64,000 nt of DNA, from positions 1-64,000 of the forward strand of contig JAHLLB010000019.1 of the NCBI GenBank assembly GCA_020444425.1. The letters run 5' to 3'. Made by a program: the position numbers and the translations under genes. How positions within the stretch are numbered: the first letter of the stretch is position 1; each line of letters begins with the position of its first letter. The DNA comes from a bacterium. GTDB lineage: Bacteria > Electryoneota > Electryoneia > Electryoneales > Electryoneaceae. Of the stretch, positions 9,104 to 21,325 are shown in pieces. Below the pieces are notes generated by a model, which made no database searches, was not told the DNA's origin, and saw only the letters and a list, made by a program, of their open reading frames with translations.

Positions 9104-9117
9104 TTGACATAGATCAA
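9104..9117. promoter_or_regulatory. FNR/DNR-type box upstream of ric
   Basis: TTGACATAGATCAA matches the CRP/FNR-family consensus TTGAT-N4-ATCAA at nine of ten fixed positions. It is centred about 79 bp before the ric ATG, which suits a class II activation site with a short leader. No FNR/DNR gene is in this window. It predicts induction by anoxia or NO. Confidence 0.6.
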
Positions 9118-9136
9118 AGCTCGAGATGCGGCTCGA

Positions 9137-10042
9137 CTACGACAGCAAGTGGAACAACGATTCCCCGTATCGAAAGGCAATTACGAGAAGCAAAATGCCA
9201 AGAACACCTGCAAGTACAGGTCCGGGAACTCGACGTTGAAGCAGCGCGCCGGTGTAAGTTCCGGCAATTCCTCCCAGCCCGAGCAGTACCCCAAGAAGCC
9301 AATCGGGAGCTACAGCCACTGGAAGTGAACTGAACTGTGCAAACACTGTGTAGCTGAGTGTGCCAATCAGTGACGAAACAAATGATGTGAGGATGGTTGC
9401 CCCCGCAGTACCGTGAACCGGAAGGCCGCAAATCCCAACCAGAAACGACGATAGTAATGCACCGCCGCCCATCCCATACGCCCCGCTGATCAAGCCAACC
9501 AGCAACGCGTAGCTCACGACCAATGGAACGGAGAATGAAAACTTCTGAGAACCGTATTGGAAGATGAACTTCGCGCCATCCAGCTTGGAAGATGACAGTC
9601 TTCCTGCGGTATTCATTTTCTGATTACGGCCATCGCGGCGATTGATATAAGCTCGGAGAAGAGTTTGTACGCCAAGAGCAAACAGGATCACCGCAACAAA
9701 TGCTCTAAACGTGGTTGGATCGGGTAGTAAGAACACCCGAATAAACATACCCCCAATGATGCCGGGTATGGTGCCAGCCAACAGAAGACCGGCTAATGGA
9801 AGAAGCAGCCGTCCTTCACGTGCATAGCGGTATGGCCCGCCAATCCCAGCAAAGAGGTTATACACATGATTGGTGGCAGATACGGCAGGGCTGGTGAAGC
9901 CAAACACCGTCATCTGCAGCGGGAGCAGCAGAAAGGCGCCCGTGACCCCGGCCATCGAACAGACAGTTCCCACGGCAAACGCAAGGGCGATTGGCAAAAG
10001 CGGATTGACTTCGATTCCGGCGACTGCAAATTCGACGGTCAT
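9137..10042 (-). CDS. TSUP (TauE/SafE) family membrane permease
   Basis: The protein has 301 residues and about eight membrane segments in two halves. Each half holds the TSUP-type glycine-rich entry: SMAGVTGAFLLLP (about residues 29-41) and SGAYGMGGGALLSSFLVGICG (about 186-206). The family exports sulphite, sulphoacetate or related anions; the substrate here is unknown. Its ATG overlaps the stop of the MOSC-MogA gene (ATGA), so it is the last gene of the moaA operon. That position suggests transport of a sulphur- or molybdenum-related anion, but this is inference from context only. Confidence 0.78.
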   Translation of the reverse strand: MTVEFAVAGIEVNPLLPIALAFAVGTVCSMAGVTGAFLLLPLQMTVFGFTSPAVSATNHVYNLFAGIGGPYRYAREGRLLLPLAGLLLAGTIPGIIGGMFIRVFLLPDPTTFRAFVAVILFALGVQTLLRAYINRRDGRNQKMNTAGRLSSSKLDGAKFIFQYGSQKFSFSVPLVVSYALLVGLISGAYGMGGGALLSSFLVGICGLPVHGTAGATILTSFVSSLIGTLSYTVFAQFSSLPVAVAPDWLLGVLLGLGGIAGTYTGALLQRRVPGPVLAGVLGILLLVIAFRYGESLFHLLS

Positions 10043-11037
10043 GCCTGCGCTCCGACCTTGCGTGCGCGCTTCTTCAGCGCGACACGTTGCTCACGCTTGA
10101 GTTCCAGCTCTTCGTGCGCCGGCTGGTCGCGCAGGTGTTTGATTGCATGTGCCAGTGCACTTTGGATAAACTGGAAATTCTCAGTAGCGCCTTTCTCGCT
10201 GCCTGGCAGGTTCACGATCAGCGTACGGCCACGGATTCCGCAGACTCCACGTTGCAACATTGCATGCGGGGTGACTTCGACAGAGCGACGCCGCATTTCT
10301 TCTGCCAAACCAGGGGCCTCGCGTTCAATCGCTGACCGTGTCGCTTCCGGGGTGACGTCTCGCGGTGCGAACCCGGTGCCGCCGGTGGTAACAATCAGGT
10401 CGTAACCTCGGTCGCAGAGGTGGGTCAGCAACTCTGCCAATTGGGTTTCATCGTCCGGGACTACCTTCGTGAGCGCGATGTGCGCGCCCTGGGAATCCTG
10501 TATCAGTCTCTGCAGCGCGGGGCCGGAAGTATCTACCGCCTCGCCACGCGAACAACGGTCAGATACAGTGATCACGGAAGCTTGGATCATCTCTCGAGGA
10601 ATTCTTTGCGCAACCTCGACCGAATCACCCGCGTGAATCATACCACCCTTGCGCACCTCGGCGAACAGACCGGCGCGCGGCATGATGCAATCACCCGCTG
10701 TGTAGTAAATCGCACATCGATGATGGCAGGTCTTCCCAATCTGGGTAACTTGCAGTTCGGAATGTCCGATACGAAGCTGTGTTCCAATCCCGCACGTGTC
10801 GAGATCAATGCCCTCGACACCGAGGTTTTCGCCGAACGCACCCGGTTTGAGTTCAACGCCCAGTTTACGCATCGTGTCAATATCAGCAATGTCCAACAGA
10901 CTAACCTGGCGATGCCAGTTGCCAGCGTGGACATCCCCAACAATACCGTGGTCGATGCGGAGTTCGGCAACATCAAGCTGGTTTTTCGCGCGACCCTTTT
11001 TCTCAGATACACAGATGTGTCGCAGACGGCCGTTCAT
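10039..11037 (-). CDS. MOSC domain-MogA fusion, molybdenum cofactor synthesis
   Basis: The protein has 332 residues and two domains. Residues 1 to about 145 are a MOSC domain (GRAKN, IVGDVHAGNWHRQVSLL, GAFGENL, HSELQVTQIGKTCHHRC with the expected cysteine). Residues about 150-310 are a MogA/MoaB domain (ASVITVSDRCSRGEAVDTSG, TTGGTGFAPRDVTPEA, NLPGSEKGA), which adenylylates molybdopterin before metal insertion. The start at 11037 makes an ATGA overlap with moaC; a longer frame to 11067 runs into moaC. The fusion would join cofactor activation to a domain thought to handle sulphurated or mature Moco. The partner role of the MOSC half is unproven. Confidence 0.85.
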   Translation of the reverse strand: MNGRLRHICVSEKKGRAKNQLDVAELRIDHGIVGDVHAGNWHRQVSLLDIADIDTMRKLGVELKPGAFGENLGVEGIDLDTCGIGTQLRIGHSELQVTQIGKTCHHRCAIYYTAGDCIMPRAGLFAEVRKGGMIHAGDSVEVAQRIPREMIQASVITVSDRCSRGEAVDTSGPALQRLIQDSQGAHIALTKVVPDDETQLAELLTHLCDRGYDLIVTTGGTGFAPRDVTPEATRSAIEREAPGLAEEMRRRSVEVTPHAMLQRGVCGIRGRTLIVNLPGSEKGATENFQFIQSALAHAIKHLRDQPAHEELELKREQRVALKKRARKVGAQA

Positions 11038-11522
11038 GAGGCGATCTCCTGGTCGAGGGCATGCCAATCGCCGGATTTGCCACCCGATTTTTCGAGTAGA
11101 CGGATACCTTCAATGGTAATGGCGTGGCTGACGGCCTTGAGCATGTCGTAAACTGTGAGCGCAGCTACCGATGCGGCTGCCAGCGCTTCCATTTCGACCC
11201 CGGTTTTGCCAGTGACGGTGCATGATGCATGAATCACAAGACGGTCGCCCCTGATCTCGAAGTCAATGCCGATGTGGTCAATCAGCAGTGGGTGACAGAG
11301 GGGGATCAGGTCTGGTGTTCGCTTGGCAGCCAGAACTCCGGCCAGTCGTGCGGTCTCATACACATTTCCTTTGGGTGCGGTGCCATCCAACAGTGCAGTC
11401 AGTGCAGCAGCATCCAGGTGTACGGTGGCTTCAGCCACGGCTTTGCGCCGGGTTGCTGGTTTTCCCCCCACATCAACCATGCGGGCAGCACCAGTCTCAT
11501 CTATGTGCGTCAGGTTGTTCAC
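11034..11522 (-). CDS. moaC: Cyclic pyranopterin monophosphate synthase MoaC
   Basis: The protein has 162 residues, the usual length. It converts the MoaA product 3',8-cyclo-7,8-dihydro-GTP to cPMP. Signatures present are MVDVGGKPATRR near the N-terminus, the active-site LIPLCHPLLIDH, and GVEMEALAAASVAALTVYDMLKA, with the terminal KSGGKSGDW. The GTG start is three bases after the moaA stop, and its own stop overlaps the MOSC-MogA start. It acts in the cytoplasm in the same pathway as its neighbours. Confidence 0.95.
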   Translation of the reverse strand: MNNLTHIDETGAARMVDVGGKPATRRKAVAEATVHLDAAALTALLDGTAPKGNVYETARLAGVLAAKRTPDLIPLCHPLLIDHIGIDFEIRGDRLVIHASCTVTGKTGVEMEALAAASVAALTVYDMLKAVSHAITIEGIRLLEKSGGKSGDWHALDQEIAS

Positions 11523-11525
11523 GGG

Positions 11526-12530
11526 TCAGCCTCCGATTGATGCCATCGTTCCGGCGGTTGACATAACAGCCGGGATGCGTTTGCCCTGCATGTATTCCCG
11601 GACAGCCTTGTGCAATTCCGGTTGCGGCAGCGATGTCATCAGATCGTTGAGCGGCAAGGGATCTGGATCCATCAGGCAGCGGTAGAGTCGTCCACTGCTG
11701 TCAAGTCGCAAGCGGTTACAGCCGTCACAGAACGGATTGCTGTGAGGCGTGATCCATCCGACACGGAGTAAATGTCCCGTCCAAGTCAGTTCGTCAACCC
11801 TGGCCGGGCTGTCCGGTGAACGGAGAATCGGCACTGTAGACACAATCGTTTGCAGCCAATCACGCACCACGGCAGCGGAGATGTACTCGCCAGCCGCCCA
11901 GTCCGCTGTGGGACCGGTGCGCATCAATTCGATAAAGCGCACCTGCAGACCTCGTTCGGCAGCGAATCCCAGCAGTTCGGGAACATCCTCCCGCCAGGAT
12001 GAACGGCGCAGGACAGCGTTTAACTTGACAGGTGTGAGTCCAAAAGCGACAGCAGATTCAATGCCGCTCAGGGTGTCGTCGAGCAGACCGGATGTGAGGT
12101 CACGAAAACGCCCTGCATTCAACGTGTCGAGGGAGATGTTGACGCGAGCCAGGCTGGCAGCTTTCAAGTCCTCAGCCATGTCCGCGAGACGGGAGGCATT
12201 CGTGGTCAGTGAGATCTCGCCGAGACCGGCCTCGCTCAACCGCTGGATGAAACCCGGCAACCCGGATCGCACCAGCGGTTCACCACCAGTGATTTTCAGT
12301 TTACGAACCGTGTATAGTGAGTGAATTGCTGCGCAGAGTTCGACGATGCGGTCCAGTGCAAGCGGGTGCCCACAGGTGGATGTTGATGCACCGGGTGGGA
12401 TACAGTAACGGCAACGGAAATTGCAGCGCTCGGTGACCGAAACCCGCAACACCAGACCTTGTTCATGGCGGAAGTGGCAGCTCATGCCGGCCTGCACATG
12501 AGCAGTGGAAACAAAGGAATATTTTTGCAA
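11526..12530 (-). CDS. moaA: GTP 3',8-cyclase MoaA (radical SAM)
   Basis: The protein has 334 residues. The N-terminal radical-SAM cluster motif is CNFRCRYC (CxxxCxxC). The C-terminal GTP-binding 4Fe-4S cluster motif is CDGCNRLRLDSSGRLYRC, and the chain ends in the conserved glycine pair. It catalyses the first step of Moco synthesis from GTP. The start is uncertain. A TTG at 12530 lies 11 bases after AGGAG and directly follows the riboswitch candidate; an ATG at 12485 gives the more typical N-terminus (MSCHFRHEQ). The gene opens the moaA-moaC-MOSC/MogA-TSUP operon. Confidence 0.93.
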   Translation of the reverse strand: MQKYSFVSTAHVQAGMSCHFRHEQGLVLRVSVTERCNFRCRYCIPPGASTSTCGHPLALDRIVELCAAIHSLYTVRKLKITGGEPLVRSGLPGFIQRLSEAGLGEISLTTNASRLADMAEDLKAASLARVNISLDTLNAGRFRDLTSGLLDDTLSGIESAVAFGLTPVKLNAVLRRSSWREDVPELLGFAAERGLQVRFIELMRTGPTADWAAGEYISAAVVRDWLQTIVSTVPILRSPDSPARVDELTWTGHLLRVGWITPHSNPFCDGCNRLRLDSSGRLYRCLMDPDPLPLNDLMTSLPQPELHKAVREYMQGKRIPAVMSTAGTMASIGG

Positions 12531-12542
12531 GTCACGAGGATC

Positions 12543-12640
12543 TCCTTTCCAAGTTCGGGAGGCTGGCAGGTTTCCCTGTCAACCCTTGGGATCCGGAGTT
12601 GAACCGGATCCACCGCCCGTGATTCCATCGGTTTGGCCGG
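12543..12640 (-). promoter_or_regulatory. Probable molybdenum cofactor (MOCO) riboswitch
   Basis: The 150-bp leader of moaA on the minus strand has strong structure. An 8-bp perfect stem GGATCCGG/CCGGATCC (12589-12611) is followed by CAGG-GAAA-CCTG, a GNRA-capped hairpin (12567-12578). The invariant-looking GCCTCCCG and GGAAAGG (12556-12563 and 12544-12550) appear with the same spacing as in the E. coli moaA Moco leader as I recall it. CCAAG and CTTGG can close the helix just before AGGAG, so ligand binding could mask the ribosome site. I infer feedback control of moaA by Moco. A covariance search is needed to confirm it. Confidence 0.65.
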
Positions 12641-12679
12641 AAGGAGTCGCGGGTCGGAGATGATGGCTTCGAAATAGAT

Positions 12680-13960
12680 TCAGACGATGTTCATGATGGA
12701 ATCACTTTCTTCTGGTTGGGTTTCAGCCATTCGGGCTGGATTCAGCTGGTTGAACACGTAGTAGCGAGCCCTGGTCCCAGGTGTCAGCGATTCTCCCTGT
12801 TCAATCCTCATCCATGCATCTGCTCTTGAGCCCATGTAGAGGTCATGGGACCCCTTCCAAGGCACGGGATTCAGCAACACGACGCCGTCGGAATCGGTTT
12901 CAATTGTGCATGGATGAAGCAGAGTTCGAGAACCTTTATTTTGAACGGAACCGTTGCTTCTTGCAGCAAGCGGCTGCTCTTTGAAAGCTCGTCTGAATCC
13001 CTGCAGCGAGTGGGCGAGGGGGAGAGCGAACATCCGCCAGCCCGCAAGCACGGAAAGGGGGTTTCCCGGCAGGCCTATCAGCCATTTGTTCTTCACTCGG
13101 CCCACAAGTAAAGGCTTGCCCGGCTTCATTGAGACACCGTGCAGCAGGGTTTCGCCGTCCAACCCGTCAATCATCTCCGGCACGAAATCGTAATCACCGA
13201 CCGAGACACCTCCGCTGGTGAGTACGATGTCGGCGCTTGCGAACGCTTGCTCGAGTATCATGAGCAGAGAGTGAGGATCGTCAGCCGCACGGTGGATGTG
13301 TGCATCGCCAAATCCTGATTCTCTCACCAATGCGCGCAGCATCGGTCCGTTGCTGTCACGGATCTGTCCGGGTTCTGGGGATTCCCCGGCAGACACCAAT
13401 TCTGATCCGGTCAGAACGATTGCGAACGTCACACGCGGATAGACCGGGACCGACGCAGCCCCTCCACTTGCAAGCAGGGCAATTCGGGCGGGGGTTAGAC
13501 GGTCACCGTGACGAGCGAGAACACTCTTGTGTGTGAAAAGCTCTCCACTCTTCCGGATGTGGCTCGACGGGGGTACCTTCTCAAGCAGGACATTACCATT
13601 CTCCTGCATCAGGGCTTGCTCCTGCGGAACCACAGTGTCCGCCCCTTCCGGGACCACGGCTCCGGTGAAAATGCGCGCGGCGGTGCCGGGCTTAAGCATC
13701 CCGCCAGAACTGCCCGCGGCGATTTCACAACTGATCTGGAGTGGAGAGCCATTGAGGTCCGCCGAGCGAATGGCAAACCCATCCATCGCGGACACATCTT
13801 CCAACGGAAGGGGGCCATCACTGCGCACATCGTGAGAGAGTGCCAACCCTGCCGCGTGCTCAAGAGGAAGAAGAAGGTGAGCCCGAGGTGACACCTCGTT
13901 GGCGAGAAGATTTCTTGCCTCATCAAGGGGTCGTAGATTTGTTAGGCGAGCCTTATGCAT
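12680..13960 (-). CDS. moeA: Molybdopterin molybdenumtransferase MoeA
   Basis: The protein has 426 residues. MoeA inserts molybdate into adenylylated molybdopterin. Motifs seen in order are the domain III/I block LPLEDVSAMDGFAIRSAD, then RIFTGAVVPEGADTVVPQE, the catalytic domain with VLTGSELV, RDSNGPML, LTSGGVSVGDYDFV and SMKPGKPLLVG, and finally GLPGNPLSVL. A C-terminal MoeA_C domain follows. It is transcribed away from the Rrf2 regulator and lies upstream of the riboswitch and moaA, so it may have its own transcript or read through the leader. The length is normal and the frame intact. Confidence 0.93.
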   Translation of the reverse strand: MHKARLTNLRPLDEARNLLANEVSPRAHLLLPLEHAAGLALSHDVRSDGPLPLEDVSAMDGFAIRSADLNGSPLQISCEIAAGSSGGMLKPGTAARIFTGAVVPEGADTVVPQEQALMQENGNVLLEKVPPSSHIRKSGELFTHKSVLARHGDRLTPARIALLASGGAASVPVYPRVTFAIVLTGSELVSAGESPEPGQIRDSNGPMLRALVRESGFGDAHIHRAADDPHSLLMILEQAFASADIVLTSGGVSVGDYDFVPEMIDGLDGETLLHGVSMKPGKPLLVGRVKNKWLIGLPGNPLSVLAGWRMFALPLAHSLQGFRRAFKEQPLAARSNGSVQNKGSRTLLHPCTIETDSDGVVLLNPVPWKGSHDLYMGSRADAWMRIEQGESLTPGTRARYYVFNQLNPARMAETQPEESDSIMNIV

Positions 13961-13991
13961 CGTGCTCTCACAGTTTTTTTCCGGCTGACAC

Positions 13992-14005
13992 TTGATCTCG
14001 GTCAG
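13992..14005. promoter_or_regulatory. Weak FNR/DNR-like site between moeA and the Rrf2 gene
   Basis: TTGATCTCGGTCAG matches the TTGAT-N4-ATCAA consensus at eight of ten positions. It sits 39 bp before moeA and 65 bp before the divergent regulator. A separate AGATG-N13-CATCT inverted repeat lies at 14027-14049. Either may serve as an operator, but the evidence is slight. Confidence 0.25.
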
Positions 14006-14063
14006 CCTAAGTTTTATTCTTCATCCAGATGTCAAGATATAACTCATCTCAGCGAGACGCAAG

Positions 14064-14540
14064 ATGCTGTCAACAACCTCCGAACATGCAATCAGAGCCT
14101 TGGTCTTTCTTGCAAAGATACCGCAAGGGGAATCCGTGTTGGGGCGCGACCTTTCGTCGATCGCGGAGGTGCCTTCGAACTACCTGGCAAAAATTTTGGT
14201 TCAACTCAACCGCCAGGGAATGCTTGAAGCAACACGAGGCCGGGGAGGGGGATACCGGCTTAGCCGGCCGGCAGAGGACATCAGGCTGATTGAGGTAGTG
14301 ACGGCACTTGAAGGTGAAGCTGCAATTCCACAGTGCATCCTTGAGCACAGCCGAATCTGTTCGGATGAAAACCCATGTGCTGCCCATCCCGACTGGAAAC
14401 ATGTTCGTAACACGTACATCCGTTTCCTGAATGATACAACAATTGCCAGGATTGCCAGTAACCTGGAAGAGGATGACGTGGAGAAGCTTCTTGCCCGCTT
14501 GAAAACCCTGGAATCCGTCGAACCCAAACATCAGGCTTGA
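14064..14540 (+). CDS. Rrf2 family Fe-S regulator, NsrR-like
   Basis: The protein has 158 residues. The N-terminal winged helix is typical of Rrf2 (STTSEHAIRALVFLA, then LGRDLSSIAEVPSNYLAKILVQLNRQGMLEATRGRGGGYRLSRP). The cluster loop PQCILEHSRICSDENPC gives three cysteines spaced C-x7-C-x5-C, as expected for a 4Fe-4S NO or redox sensor of the NsrR/IscR group. It stands alone at the head of the nar-act cluster, 77 bp before narC and divergent from moeA. I infer NO- or oxygen-dependent control of these neighbours. NsrR and RsrR/IscR cannot be separated on sequence alone. Confidence 0.83.
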   Translation: MLSTTSEHAIRALVFLAKIPQGESVLGRDLSSIAEVPSNYLAKILVQLNRQGMLEATRGRGGGYRLSRPAEDIRLIEVVTALEGEAAIPQCILEHSRICSDENPCAAHPDWKHVRNTYIRFLNDTTIARIASNLEEDDVEKLLARLKTLESVEPKHQA

Positions 14541-14616
14541 GTTACAACTGAGGTGTTTTTTTTGGGCTATAAACAGATAAATAGATCCACAAGTATAGAT
14601 AAAGAGGTGAGGGGAG

Positions 14617-15460
14617 ATGAAGCGAGGATTTCGAAGGAGGTTGCCGGGAGTGCTGGTGCTGCTGCTGACCTGCAGCGTCCATGCTCAGGATCCGGCGGAA
14701 TACTTCAAACAGAATTGTGTGTCCTGCCATACCATCGGCGGCGGCCGACTCACCGGGCCAGACCTGCAAAATGTTTCTGAACGGCAGGACGCTGAGTGGC
14801 TGGTCCGCTTCATCTCAAATCCAAAAGCGATGATTGACAGTGGTGATCCATACGCGCTGGAGTTGCTTGACCAGTCGCGTGGAGTTGTAATGCCAACGCC
14901 GCAGAACATCACTCCCGCGTTCGCCCGTGAACTTGTGGCTTTAATTCAGGAGGAGTCTGCGAAGGAAGAATCCCAGTTTCGCGGGTTGCAGATCTCGGAT
15001 GCTCCTTTCACCGCCATGGACATCGCACGTGGCAAGGCGGTGTTCGAGGGTCGTGTGAAGTTGACAAATGGTGGACCTGCTTGTGTGAGCTGCCATAACA
15101 CCGCTGGGCTTGGTGGACTCGAGGGGGGAAGGCTTGGCCCCGATCTGACGCTGGTCTTCGAACGTCTTGAGGGTAGAAAGGGACTCGCCGCCTGGTTGCT
15201 CAACCCGGCGACTGTGACCATGCAGTCGGTGTTTAGTGAACAGCCGTTGCAGCAGGACGAAATCCTGCCTCTGGTGGCTTATTTCGAGGACCGGTCCAAG
15301 AAATCGGCCATCGCTCCAGCAAACACAGCATCCTTCCGCTTCTTCCTGCTCGGTCTGTTCGGTGTGATCGTTGCGCTCGCCCTATTCGACATCCTCTGGA
15401 AAAAACGTCTCCGCTCGGTGCGTCGCACCCAGGTTTTAGACGCTGCAAACGAGGTTCTCC

Positions 15461-15471
<11 letters not shown>
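14617..15471 (+). CDS. narC: Diheme cytochrome c, NarC-like
   Basis: The protein has 284 residues with a signal peptide (residues 1-23, ending VHAQ), two CXXCH haem sites (NCVSCH near residue 35 and ACVSCH near 157) and a C-terminal membrane anchor (about 245-265) followed by basic residues. Haem-bearing parts would face the periplasm. A diheme cytochrome gene directly before narG also occurs in Thermus nar operons, where NarC links the enzyme to the quinol/cytochrome pool; the name is by that analogy. Its end overlaps narG by 11 bases. The leader has GAGGGGAG just before the ATG. Confidence 0.75.
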
Positions 15472-19183
<3,712 letters not shown>

Positions 19184-19199
19184 CCGGAGGAATCGATTG

Positions 19200-20693
19200 A
19201 TGGATGTTCGCTCACAAGTCTCGATGGTTTTTCACCTCGACAAGTGCATCGGCTGCCACACCTGTTCGATCGCCTGCAAGAACGTCTGGACGGATCGCAA
19301 GGGCACTGAATACATGTGGTGGAACAACGTTGAAACCAAGCCCGGCACCGGTTACCCCACTCGCTGGGAAGATCAGGATAAGTACGCGGGTGGATGGACA
19401 CGGCGCAGGGACGGGAAGATTGAGCTCAAGTCCACCGGCAAGGGGAAGATTGTCTTCAACATCTTCCACAATCCACACATGCCAAGCATGGACGACTACT
19501 ACGAGCCGTGGACCTACGACTACCAGAATCTGTTCAACGCACCTGAAGGACCTGACCAACCGACGGCTCGCCCCATCTCGATGATTACGGGGGAACATAT
19601 CGATGTCGAATCCGGCCCCAACTGGGATGACGACCTGGGCGGATCACCCGTTTACGCAAAGAACGATCCCAACCTCGAAGGGCTGAGCGACATCGAACGC
19701 GAACAGCTGATGGCGATTGAACGGCTGGTGTTTTTCTACTTCCCGCGCATCTGTAACCACTGCCTGAACCCGGCTTGCGTGGCAGCCTGCCCCTCAGGAG
19801 CGATCTACAAGCGCGGCGAGGATGGAATTGTATTGATCGACCAGAAGCGCTGCCGTGCCTGGCGTGCATGTGTTTCTGCGTGCCCATACAAGAAGTCCTA
19901 CTACAACTGGCATTCGGGCAAATCGGAGAAATGCATCCTCTGCTTCCCGCGACTGGAAACCGGCCAGGCTCCTGCCTGCTTCCACTCCTGTGTTGGACGT
20001 ATCCGCTACCTCGGTGTGTTGCTCTACGACGCCAGCCGAATTGAAGAGATCGCGAAGCTACCAGACGAAGAATTGATCGATGCTCAGCGTTCAATGATCC
20101 TCGACCCGCACGATCCAGATGTGATTGCCGCAGCACGGAAGAACGGTGTGCACGTTTCAGTAATCGAATCAGCACAGATATCGCCTGTTTACAAGTTCGT
20201 CAAGGAGTGGAAGGTCGCGCTCCCGCCCCACATCGAGTACCGCACATTGCCGAACCTGTTCTACGTCCCACCCATGTCACCGGTCATGGCGGCGAGCAAC
20301 GGCGCGACAGTGAATCACGTGTCCAGTGACTTCTTCCATGACATCGACGACTCGCGTGTACCGCTGCAATTCCTGGCGAACCTGCTTGCCGGAGGGCAAA
20401 CAGGCAAGGTTCGCTATGCCTTGCGTAAACAGCGTGCAGTACGTCTGTACCGCCGCGCGGAGACGGTCGGCGACGTATCTAAGGAAGATGCCGCACAGGC
20501 GCTTAAGGATGCTGACACATCTGTGGACGAGGTCGAAGCGATCTACAAGCTGACATCACTCTGCCGTTTTGAGGACCGGTTCGTGATTCCGCCAATGCAT
20601 CGAGAGGAAGCGATCGAAATGATCGATGATCCCCATGAACGCAAAGCCGCTGCCGGATTCGGTTTCATGGAAAGCCCAAAGAGGGGTGCATGA
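19200..20693 (+). CDS. narH: Respiratory nitrate reductase beta subunit
   Basis: The protein has 497 residues and carries electrons from NarI haems to NarG. Four cysteine groups are visible: DKCIGCHTCSIACKNVW near the N-terminus, then ICNHCLNPACVAACPSGAI, RCRAWRACVSACPYKK (Trp in place of one Cys, as in the 3Fe-4S site of NarH) and SEKCILCFPRLETGQAPACFHSC. I start at the ATG at 19200, nine bases after GGAGG, rather than the TTG one codon earlier. Its stop overlaps narJ. All ligands needed for three 4Fe-4S and one 3Fe-4S cluster appear present. Confidence 0.95.
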   Translation: MDVRSQVSMVFHLDKCIGCHTCSIACKNVWTDRKGTEYMWWNNVETKPGTGYPTRWEDQDKYAGGWTRRRDGKIELKSTGKGKIVFNIFHNPHMPSMDDYYEPWTYDYQNLFNAPEGPDQPTARPISMITGEHIDVESGPNWDDDLGGSPVYAKNDPNLEGLSDIEREQLMAIERLVFFYFPRICNHCLNPACVAACPSGAIYKRGEDGIVLIDQKRCRAWRACVSACPYKKSYYNWHSGKSEKCILCFPRLETGQAPACFHSCVGRIRYLGVLLYDASRIEEIAKLPDEELIDAQRSMILDPHDPDVIAAARKNGVHVSVIESAQISPVYKFVKEWKVALPPHIEYRTLPNLFYVPPMSPVMAASNGATVNHVSSDFFHDIDDSRVPLQFLANLLAGGQTGKVRYALRKQRAVRLYRRAETVGDVSKEDAAQALKDADTSVDEVEAIYKLTSLCRFEDRFVIPPMHREEAIEMIDDPHERKAAAGFGFMESPKRGA

Positions 20694-21325
20694 TGGATAC
20701 GACACGTTTTTTCGATGCACTCGCGCAACTCGTTCTCTATCCGCAACCCGGATACCGGCAGGAAGTATCAAGCCTGTTGCAAATCGCCTGGCGGGAACAA
20801 CATCCCGCTGCGAAACACCTGACGGCCTACGCACGCGAAATCGATTTACTGGATGTGCCGGAACTGCAGGAACGCTTCATTCAGGCTTTTGAACACAATC
20901 CAAAAACTGCGCTCGAAGTCGGCTGGCATGTGTACGGCGAACGTTACGAACGCGGCTCTCTGATGGTTGCATTGCGCCAATCACTGGCGGCGGTTGATAT
21001 ACCCGAGAACAGCGAATTGCCGGATCATTTGAGCCATGTCTTACGCTTGATCCCTCGCGCTGATGATGAACTCGCAGTACGACTTATCGAGCAGTACGTG
21101 CTGCCCACTCTTGCAAAGGTGGAAACCGCTCTGGCACCAGCTGAGAGCAACAACGGCAACGGTCAAAGTAGTGGCTTGACGAATGGTGTGCGTGAAAATT
21201 CACCGGAAGCGGTAATGGATCGGCAAGCCCACATTGCCGGGCCAGTGTTCATTCCTCTGATTCTGGTCGTTCAAGCCGCATGCAGAGAACTGAGTGTAAC
21301 TCTAAACAGCGGGGTGGACGCATGA
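20690..21325 (+). CDS. narJ: Nitrate reductase assembly chaperone NarJ
   Basis: The protein has 211 residues of the TorD/NarJ all-helical chaperone family, which loads Moco into NarG and holds the GH dimer before membrane docking. The conserved helix TALEVGWHVYGERYERGSLMVAL and the later LPDHLSHVLRLI are typical. A flexible Asn/Gly/Ser-rich linker (about residues 148-165) precedes a hydrophobic C-terminal helix, which is longer than in E. coli NarJ. ATGATG gives two possible starts; the first overlaps the narH stop. It is translationally coupled to narH and narI. Confidence 0.9.
   Translation: MMDTTRFFDALAQLVLYPQPGYRQEVSSLLQIAWREQHPAAKHLTAYAREIDLLDVPELQERFIQAFEHNPKTALEVGWHVYGERYERGSLMVALRQSLAAVDIPENSELPDHLSHVLRLIPRADDELAVRLIEQYVLPTLAKVETALAPAESNNGNGQSSGLTNGVRENSPEAVMDRQAHIAGPVFIPLILVVQAACRELSVTLNSGVDA

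Noticed and set aside
12563-12580. Cobalamin riboswitch, from the CAGG-ACCTGCC resemblance
   Set aside because: The other conserved B12 elements, such as the GCCACTG box, are missing. The Moco-type blocks and the moaA context fit better.
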